Shown one piece after another: positions 7,895-12,242 of a stretch of DNA of 12,242 nt. Source of the DNA: Fimenecus sp045632525 (GTDB taxonomy: Bacteria; Bacillota; Clostridia; Oscillospirales; Acutalibacteraceae); the NCBI GenBank assembly GCA_045632525.1, contig JAZQWV010000076.1:1-12242 (forward strand), in the 5' to 3' direction. Below the pieces are notes generated by a model, which saw nothing but the letters and a program-made list of their open reading frames with translations, ran no database searches and was not told the DNA's origin. Made by a program: the position numbers and the translations under genes. Positions within the stretch are counted from its first letter, which is position 1. Each line of letters starts with the position of its first letter.

Positions 7895-8896
7895 TTACCC
7901 ATTATATTGAGCTAAAATTGAATTTGTTTTGTCTATAATCATATTTTTCAACTCTTTTGGTGACCTGACTTTTATCTTATCACCATATTGCATAATCCAT
8001 GAAACCAAGCCATCTGTAACAGCAACATCAATTTTTGCTATAAAATGCTCATCGTCAAAGGGTTTCATTGAACATTTCTCGCCAAATCTATCAATAAACT
8101 CTTCAATCATTGAGTTATTACAGATAAATTCAACAGGTTTAATGTCACCTGAAAACATGGAAAGATGTTTATTACTATAATCTGCTGTATCAAATGAAGT
8201 TGTATATGGAGAAACATCAGAAAAGCGTCGAGCCACAGTGTCAGTAACCACAACACTTTTTAATCTGTCAACTCGCAAATGAATTAAGTTATCGTATTTG
8301 TTATGATTGCCAACAAGATAGTAATGGTCGTTTGACCAAATCAAAGCATACGGATTGATGGTCATTTTCTTTTCTTCATAAACAGCTTTTTTACCATCAA
8401 CAACTTTTCTTCTGCGATAAACAACTTCGACTTGCTTTCTTTTAAGAATTGCCGAGTCAAGTATATCGATATTATAGAAAATGCTTTCGTTATCACATTT
8501 ATTTCGATTATCAATATAAACTTGTTTTTCAATTCTGTGATATTGATATCCACTAGCAAATTTTGAAAACTTTTTAAGCAAAGCCTTTGTTTTCTTTGCA
8601 GAGATAAAGTTGGCAGATTGAACAGCGTCTATAAGCAATCTTAATTCAGGTAACTCAAAATGATATGGCACCATAAAATATCCGCGTGGAGACTGTGATT
8701 TAATTATTTCATAACCATACTCATTAAGACAGTCAATACAGTCATAAACTGTTTTTCTCTCGCATTCGATGCCATAATCTTCTTTGAGATAATGAATTAT
8801 ATCGCTAGCTGAAAGCAAATGCTCTTCATCTGACTTACTCGCAAGAATATCGATAATATAAAGCAAACGCAATTTTTGTTTTGATGCCGTTTTCAT
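7895..8896 (-). CDS. WYL-domain helix-turn-helix transcriptional regulator
   Basis: A 333-residue regulator of the WYL class. Residues 1-75 look like a winged helix-turn-helix (LLYIIDILAS, then ERKTVYDCIDCLNEYGYEI and the wing SPRGYFM). The WYL domain is at about 145-215 with NPYALIWSNDHYYLVG; the name-giving triad reads Y192-Y193-L194 here. LRVDRLKSV follows, and a C-terminal WCX-like part spans about 250-330. Members sense small ligands or nucleic acid and control varied targets, so neither ligand nor target can be named. The start lies one base after the hydrolase stop (TAATATG) with no visible Shine-Dalgarno, so its translation most likely depends on ribosomes finishing the upstream gene. 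That tight pairing suggests that it controls the hydrolase, as repressor or activator; this is inference. Confidence 0.88.
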   Translation of the reverse strand: MKTASKQKLRLLYIIDILASKSDEEHLLSASDIIHYLKEDYGIECERKTVYDCIDCLNEYGYEIIKSQSPRGYFMVPYHFELPELRLLIDAVQSANFISAKKTKALLKKFSKFASGYQYHRIEKQVYIDNRNKCDNESIFYNIDILDSAILKRKQVEVVYRRRKVVDGKKAVYEEKKMTINPYALIWSNDHYYLVGNHNKYDNLIHLRVDRLKSVVVTDTVARRFSDVSPYTTSFDTADYSNKHLSMFSGDIKPVEFICNNSMIEEFIDRFGEKCSMKPFDDEHFIAKIDVAVTDGLVSWIMQYGDKIKVRSPKELKNMIIDKTNSILAQYNG

Positions 8897-8897
8897 A

Positions 8898-10652
8898 TTA
8901 TTTCATAATTGTAAGCTTATTGTTGATGTCGATAATTACATCTTCATCAATCTTAATATGCTCACGGTCATAAGTCATAATACCATTAACTTCGTTTTCA
9001 ACGTCACTTACCTGAGTATAAACAGTAGCACTCAAACCTTTATCGATAAGTGGAATAACCTGATTTTCGTGAAGCTTTTTATATGCTTTTGTAAGTGAAT
9101 CCTTAGTCTTATACATCATATAACCAAAACTCTTTGATTCATCCCATGTATGGTCACTTACGACTCTGCTATATCCGCCGTATTCTGTGAGAGCGAAAAT
9201 TCTGCCGTCATTCTTGCGACCTGTAACAGGAACAGTATATCTGTGCATACTATTGAAGTCGCCAGCACCTTGGTCATGCCAACCACTTGCATGGTCAACA
9301 AGTCTTGATGGGTCAAAGTTTTTAACGCTTGTTGCAATTTGAACTGAGTCAAACTGACCCCAACCTTCATTAAATGGCACCCATACAGAAATACAAGTAT
9401 GATTAAACAACTGATTGAGCATTTCATTGAGTTCGCGTTTGAATTCATCACGCCATTTCTTTTCGCCACGCTTAAATGCCTTGTATTTATCGTCTTTAAC
9501 ATTGATGCCAAAGAATGGTGCTACGCCAGCAAGCATTGTACCTATGTATTCGCCACCGCTTACCATATCTTGCCATACAAGCATACCGAGACGGTCACAA
9601 TGATAATACCAACGGTCGAGTTCAACCTTAATATGTTTACGCATCATATTGAAGCCTAATCTCTTCATTGTTTCAATGTCGTAAATCATAGCTTCATCAG
9701 TTGGTGGTGTCATACCACCGTCTGACCAATAACCTTGGTCAAGAAGACCTTTTTGGAAATATGGCTCATTGTTAAGGAAGAATCTTGGAATACCATAATT
9801 ATCATTCTGCATTGAGAATTTACGCATACCAACATAGCTCTTAACAGTGTCAACTGTTTTACCATCTTTTAAGAGTTCAATTTTAAGGTCATAAAGGAAT
9901 GGTGTTTCAGGTGACCAGAGTTTAATATCTTGGAACTTAATTTCATCGTCCATTGAAATTGTGTTTTCTGATACAACAGTTTCACCATCAAAAACAGTAA
10001 CCTTTATGTCAAGATTTTCTTCTGTTGCAAAAGTCTTGATTTTGAGAGTCTTCTCGTCAATGTCAGGAATCATACGAAGTTTTGTGATATGACAAGCATC
10101 TGCTGATTCAAGCCAAACACTCTGCCAGATACCTGAAGTTGCAACATACCAGAAACCATGAGTATCAATAACCTGTTTGCCACGCTGCTGCCAACCTTTT
10201 TCAGTTGGGTCATAAACGCAAACTACAAGTTCATTTTCACCATCAACTAATAAATTTGTAATATCAAGTGTGAATGTTGCATAACCACCAGTGTGTGTAC
10301 CAGCAAGAGATTTATTCACATAAACTTTGCACTGCCAGTCAACAGCAGCAAAGTTAAGAAGAATGTTCTTGCCTTTCATATTTTCTGGAACTGTAAATAA
10401 TTTTTTATACCAAAGACGCTGACTTGGGAGTAATTGCTTCTCAACTCCTGAAAGCATACTTTCAACTGCAAATGGAACTACGATTTCACCGTCAAAATCT
10501 TCTGCCCATTCACAATTTGCACCTTTAATTGCATAGTCATAAACGCCATTAAGTGACATCCAGTCACTACGCTCCATTTGTGGACGAGGATATTCAGGCA
10601 ACGGATTATTTCTGTCAACCTTATCAGTCCAACGAGTTTTCATAAATCCCAT
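8898..10652 (-). CDS. Family 2 glycoside hydrolase, cytoplasmic
   Basis: A retaining glycosidase of family GH2 (beta-galactosidase, beta-mannosidase and beta-glucuronidase superfamily). The ATG at 10652 has a near-perfect GGAGGT seven bases upstream and gives 584 residues; an in-frame start at 10691 would read through that site. Order: sugar-binding jelly roll (about 20-185, with LNGVYDYA and SGIWQSVWLE), an immunoglobulin-like domain (about 190-285), and a TIM barrel (about 290-560). The acid/base is E429 in VPFNEGWGQ and the nucleophile E490 in ALTEYGGYS. There is no signal peptide, so the substrate must be imported. It lacks the large C-terminal domains of LacZ-type enzymes. I see no NxK motif of beta-glucuronidases near the YTQVSDVENEVNGIMTYDR end. 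The exact sugar is unknown. It is followed by a WYL regulator one base downstream; no transporter or other sugar gene is nearby. Confidence 0.9.
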   Translation of the reverse strand: MGFMKTRWTDKVDRNNPLPEYPRPQMERSDWMSLNGVYDYAIKGANCEWAEDFDGEIVVPFAVESMLSGVEKQLLPSQRLWYKKLFTVPENMKGKNILLNFAAVDWQCKVYVNKSLAGTHTGGYATFTLDITNLLVDGENELVVCVYDPTEKGWQQRGKQVIDTHGFWYVATSGIWQSVWLESADACHITKLRMIPDIDEKTLKIKTFATEENLDIKVTVFDGETVVSENTISMDDEIKFQDIKLWSPETPFLYDLKIELLKDGKTVDTVKSYVGMRKFSMQNDNYGIPRFFLNNEPYFQKGLLDQGYWSDGGMTPPTDEAMIYDIETMKRLGFNMMRKHIKVELDRWYYHCDRLGMLVWQDMVSGGEYIGTMLAGVAPFFGINVKDDKYKAFKRGEKKWRDEFKRELNEMLNQLFNHTCISVWVPFNEGWGQFDSVQIATSVKNFDPSRLVDHASGWHDQGAGDFNSMHRYTVPVTGRKNDGRIFALTEYGGYSRVVSDHTWDESKSFGYMMYKTKDSLTKAYKKLHENQVIPLIDKGLSATVYTQVSDVENEVNGIMTYDREHIKIDEDVIIDINNKLTIMK

Positions 10653-10704
10653 AATTTTTACCTCCAAATTGAACAAAGCCCATTTAGGCATATTATCATA
10701 TTAT

Positions 10705-10733
10705 ATTTTATAACATATTAATGAATTTGTCTA
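10705..10733 (-). promoter_or_regulatory. Promoter of the hydrolase-WYL operon
   Basis: On the minus strand TAGACA (10733-10728) and TAAAAT (10710-10705) are 17 bases apart; the leader to the ATG at 10652 is about 45 bases. The -35 directly abuts the -35 of the divergent tRNA promoter. Three copies of the heptamer TAATATG lie in and just after this promoter (minus strand 10720-10714, 10703-10697 and 10695-10689) and could be regulator sites. The region is very AT-rich, so this is weak. Confidence 0.5.
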
Positions 10734-10762
10734 TTGAATTTTAAAAATTTCTTTGATATAAT
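10734..10762 (+). promoter_or_regulatory. Promoter of the tRNA-Leu gene
   Basis: TTGAAT (10734-10739) and a perfect TATAAT (10757-10762) are separated by 17 bases. Transcription would begin about six bases before the mature tRNA 5' end, a short leader typical of strong tRNA promoters. Confidence 0.85.
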
Positions 10763-10774
10763 ATGCAAGTATTT

Positions 10775-10859
10775 GCGGGTATGGTGGAATTGGCAGACAC
10801 GCAAGATTTAGGATCTTGTGCCGAGAGGTGTACAGGTTCGACCCCTGCTACCCGCACCA
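10775..10859 (+). tRNA. tRNA-Leu (anticodon UAG)
   Basis: This 85-base gene folds as a class II tRNA. The 7-bp acceptor is GCGGGTA with TACCCGC. The D arm has a GTG/CAC stem around an AATTGG loop. The anticodon stem CAAGA/TCTTG encloses the loop TTTAGGA with anticodon TAG. The long variable arm has a GCC-GAGA-GGT stem. The T arm carries TTCGACC; its outer pair is an A-C mismatch, the other four pair well. Discriminator A and CCA are encoded. UAG reads CUA and, by wobble, other CUN leucine codons. It has its own promoter and terminator. The last 23 bases recur exactly 209 bases downstream. Confidence 0.97.
10837..10859 (+). repeat. Direct repeat copy 1: 3' end of tRNA-Leu
   Basis: These 23 bases run from the T loop (TTCGACC) through the acceptor 3' strand to CCA and are identical to 11046-11068. 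The base before the repeat differs (G against A), and similarity past the repeat continues into the terminators at about three matches in four. Repeats of tRNA 3' ends are the usual mark of site-specific integration into tRNA genes or of tandem duplication. Confidence 0.9.
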
Positions 10860-10860
10860 G

Positions 10861-10896
10861 AAAAATAACTCCAACGTCTGTTGGGGTTATTTTTTT
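10861..10896 (+). terminator. Terminator after tRNA-Leu
   Basis: A stem of 15 pairs with one U-G (10861-10875 with 10880-10894) and loop GTCT is followed by a T-run, starting two bases after the tRNA CCA. The A-rich left side gives a U-run (TTATTTTTC) on the minus strand too, so it may work in both directions. It aligns without gaps to the second terminator at 11068-11105. Confidence 0.85.
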
Positions 10897-10902
10897 AATG
10901 CT

Positions 10903-11068
10903 GGTGGTCGAACCTGAGAAGGTTTTTGTGTTAAGAAAATGATGCTGTGCATCATTTTTAGCAAAAAGTCGTGAGACGGGTACCGAAATTCGTAAGAATT
11001 TGGGTCGTCGAGCGAGATGTATGCAAGGCGCAGCCGAAGCAGACATTCGACCCCTGCTACCCGCACCA
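10903..11068 (+). ncRNA. Candidate structured RNA with tRNA-like 3' end (unrecognised)
   Basis: Read on the plus strand, the segment forms successive hairpins. The first is AACCT-GAGA-AGGTT (10911-10924). The second is AAAATGATGC-TGT-GCATCATTTT (10936-10958). The third is AAATTC-GTAA-GAATTT (10986-11001), extended by ACC/GGT across a G-G mismatch and by GACG/CGTC with a three-base bulge. A compound stem at 11017-11046 follows (ATGT/ACAT, TGC/GCA, GGC/GCC). Two loops, GAGA and GTAA, are GNRA tetraloops on this strand only, which favours plus-strand function. Ends can close by GGTCGAA (10906-10912) with TTCGACC (11046-11052), extendable by two G-C pairs past a bulge. A terminator follows. I see no own promoter, so it would need read-through from the tRNA gene or a site I missed. 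It matches no RNA family I recognise. Alternatives: a decayed tRNA duplicate, or a small non-autonomous mobile repeat. No coding frame here is credible. Confidence 0.4.
11046..11068 (+). repeat. Direct repeat copy 2: extra tRNA-Leu 3' end
   Basis: An exact second copy of the last 23 bases of tRNA-Leu, CCA included, not attached to a functional tRNA body. Upstream lies a hairpin-rich segment with CGGGTA at 10977-10982 that can pair with TACCCG at 11058-11063, mimicking an acceptor stem. A terminator follows at once, as behind the true tRNA. It could be an attachment-site copy (attR-like) or the 3' end of a tRNA-derived RNA. Confidence 0.9.
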
Positions 11069-11105
11069 AATAAAGGACTTCAACATTTGTTGGGGTCCTT
11101 TATTT
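11068..11105 (+). terminator. Terminator after the second tRNA 3' end
   Basis: A 17-bp stem with two U-G pairs (11068-11084 with 11089-11105) and loop ATTT, with TTTATTT at its 3' side. Its core (CTTCAAC, four bases, GTTGGGG) mirrors the first terminator (CTCCAAC, four bases, GTTGGGG). Several differences keep the stem paired on both sides, suggesting that both remain functional. Confidence 0.75.
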
Positions 11106-11113
11106 AATTCTAC

Positions 11114-11142
11114 TTGAATATGCAACTAAAAAGTGATAAAAT
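11114..11142 (+). promoter_or_regulatory. Promoter of the CapA-like gene
   Basis: TTGAAT (11114-11119) and TAAAAT (11137-11142) are spaced by 17 bases. Initiation near 11149 would leave a leader of about 25 bases before the ATG at 11175. It begins nine bases after the preceding terminator. Confidence 0.7.
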
Positions 11143-11174
11143 ATTTTTATATCAACTGAAAGGTTTTATTCCTA

Positions 11175-12242
11175 ATGAAAAATTCTACTTCTTTAGTCTT
11201 CACCGGCGATATTGGTTTTGACCGATATATGTACGGTAAATGGGATGATGAAAACTTAATATCACAAGAAATTTTAGACTTTCTTCATAGTGCTGACCAC
11301 GTTATTACAAATGTTGAAGGTCCTGTTGCTGTTGCAGAAACCAACACAACTCAAAGTGGAGTTCAACAATTATTACATACAATTGACCCTAAGGCTGTTA
11401 AAGTGCTCAATAATATGCATTCGGATATCTGGAATATCTGTAACAATCACATTATGGATGCTGGTCCTTATGGTATTGAAAGCACACTAAAAATCGCAAA
11501 AGAAAATAATGTGCAGACTCTTGGCGCAGGAATGAATATTAACGAAGCAAGAAAGCCTGTAATTCTTAATGAAGCAGGCGGAATTGGTATGATTGGCGTT
11601 GGTTATCAGCGTGCTTGCAGAAAAGCAGATATTGACAAACCTGGGTGTTATAGTTGGAGTGACCTTGACGAAATTCAAAAATCTATTGATGAAATCAAAA
11701 AGACTTGCCGTTGGTGTATTATCGTTGCACACGCAGGTGAAGAATTTACTCCACTGCCTTCCCCTTACACTCGTGAAAGATATCATAAATATCTCGAAAT
11801 GGGAGCTGACATTGTTGTTGCACATCACCCACACGTGCCAATGAATTATGAAACTGTTGGTGATAAAATCATTTTCTATTCATTAGGTAATTTTATTTTT
11901 GATACCGATTATCAGCGTTCACAGTTCAATACTGACATTGGCTTGATTGTTAAGCTTAATTTTACTGAAAACGAGTTTAATTATGAGCCAATGGGACTTA
12001 AAATTATTCGTGGAGAAGAGAAAATAGTTAAAGACGAGTTGCCACGCATATTTGTTGACATTCAGAAAGACGAATATGAGCTTTTAGCGCCGTTATCAGC
12101 AAAGATGCTTATTGCTGCAACAAAGCGTCAAATGACCTATTTAAAGCCAGAAGAATTCAAGGGTGCAAGTGAAGAAAAATGGAAAGAACATTTTGCAGAA
12201 CCATTAAGAACTGGTCGAGTACCCGGTGAAACACTTGATTTC
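11175..12242 (+). CDS. CapA-like metallophosphatase family protein (cut by window edge)
   Basis: The frame is open from the ATG at 11175 to the right edge, 356 codons, with GAAAGG eleven bases upstream. The protein belongs to the CapA/PgsA (PGA_cap) branch of the calcineurin-like phosphoesterase fold. FTGDIGFDR carries D12, ITNVEGP E48, ICNNHIMD N91 and H92, IVAHAGEEF H186, and VVAHHPHVP H217, H218 and H220, followed by the family's YSLGNFIFD. CapA proteins act in poly-gamma-glutamate capsule synthesis, but many relatives have no capsule link. This one begins MKNSTSLVFTGDIG, without signal peptide or membrane anchor, and no capB or capC is seen, so a capsule role is doubtful. The seven-residue lead before the metal motif is short, and no earlier start is better. 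The substrate is unknown. Confidence 0.88.
   Translation, partial: MKNSTSLVFTGDIGFDRYMYGKWDDENLISQEILDFLHSADHVITNVEGPVAVAETNTTQSGVQQLLHTIDPKAVKVLNNMHSDIWNICNNHIMDAGPYGIESTLKIAKENNVQTLGAGMNINEARKPVILNEAGGIGMIGVGYQRACRKADIDKPGCYSWSDLDEIQKSIDEIKKTCRWCIIVAHAGEEFTPLPSPYTRERYHKYLEMGADIVVAHHPHVPMNYETVGDKIIFYSLGNFIFDTDYQRSQFNTDIGLIVKLNFTENEFNYEPMGLKIIRGEEKIVKDELPRIFVDIQKDEYELLAPLSAKMLIAATKRQMTYLKPEEFKGASEEKWKEHFAEPLRTGRVPGETLDF

Noticed and set aside
10653..10691. Longer hydrolase start at 10691
   Set aside because: It would translate through the GGAGGT site that serves the ATG at 10652, and its start overlaps the likely transcription start.
10653..10704. Riboswitch or long leader before the hydrolase
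   Set aside because: The leader is only about 45 bases and contains no aptamer-like structure.
10936..10958. Hairpin AAAATGATGC/GCATCATTTT as an intrinsic terminator
   Set aside because: The T-run is part of the stem and is followed by TAGCAAAAA. It is better explained as one hairpin of the structured segment, though weak termination cannot be excluded.
10976..11068. A second functional tRNA-Leu gene
   Set aside because: Only the acceptor and 3' end fit. No D arm, anticodon arm or paired T stem can be drawn, and the length (93) is wrong for the pair.
10741..11069. Two minus-strand reading frames (10741-11046 and 10887-11069) across the tRNA and the repeat
   Set aside because: They are antisense to tRNA-Leu and to the structured segment, and have no ribosome sites and no domain pattern. 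Their openness follows from the tRNA and repeat sequence.
1..12242. CRISPR arrays, insertion sequences, transposase or integrase genes
   Set aside because: I saw no spaced direct repeats, no transposase or recombinase motifs, and no terminal inverted repeats of IS type anywhere in the window.

Overview
The window looks like chromosomal DNA of an AT-rich, low-GC Gram-positive anaerobe of the class Clostridia, probably related to gut Ruminococcaceae/Oscillospiraceae. The grounds are Firmicutes-type Shine-Dalgarno sites (GGAG, AGGA, GGAGGT), TTGxxx-17-TATAAT style promoters, a Gram-positive LexA (DinR) box, the sporulation pair spmA/spmB, a CCA-encoding tRNA-Leu, and a pgk-tpiA-gpmI order. The assignment rests on these traits only; no database was searched.

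Layout. At 1-3016 (minus) lies the uvrB-uvrA excision-repair operon, with uvrA cut by the left edge. It is driven by a strong promoter whose start site is covered by a LexA box. Diverging from it, spmA and spmB (3122-4220, plus) overlap by 8 bases and encode the two Gate-domain spore maturation membrane proteins. Converging on them is the lower-glycolysis operon pgk-tpiA-gpmI (7782 down to 4209, minus). The last bases of gpmI and spmB overlap, and a strong minus-strand terminator for the glycolytic operon lies inside the spmB reading frame. Upstream of pgk is a two-gene unit (10652 down to 7895, minus): a cytoplasmic family 2 glycoside hydrolase followed after one base by a WYL-domain transcription regulator. 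No gapA or eno is present next to the glycolytic genes.

From 10734 rightwards the plus strand carries a tRNA-Leu(UAG) gene with its own promoter, which is back-to-back with the hydrolase promoter, and its own terminator. The next 170 bases are the most unusual part of the window. They hold a series of hairpins, two capped by GNRA tetraloops, and end in an exact second copy of the last 23 bases of the tRNA including CCA. A second terminator follows, which aligns without gaps to the first. This reads as a tRNA-derived repeat or a structured RNA with a tRNA-like 3' end. I do not recognise it as a known RNA family.

The window closes with a promoter and the first 356 codons of a CapA-like metallophosphatase that has no signal peptide and runs off the right edge.
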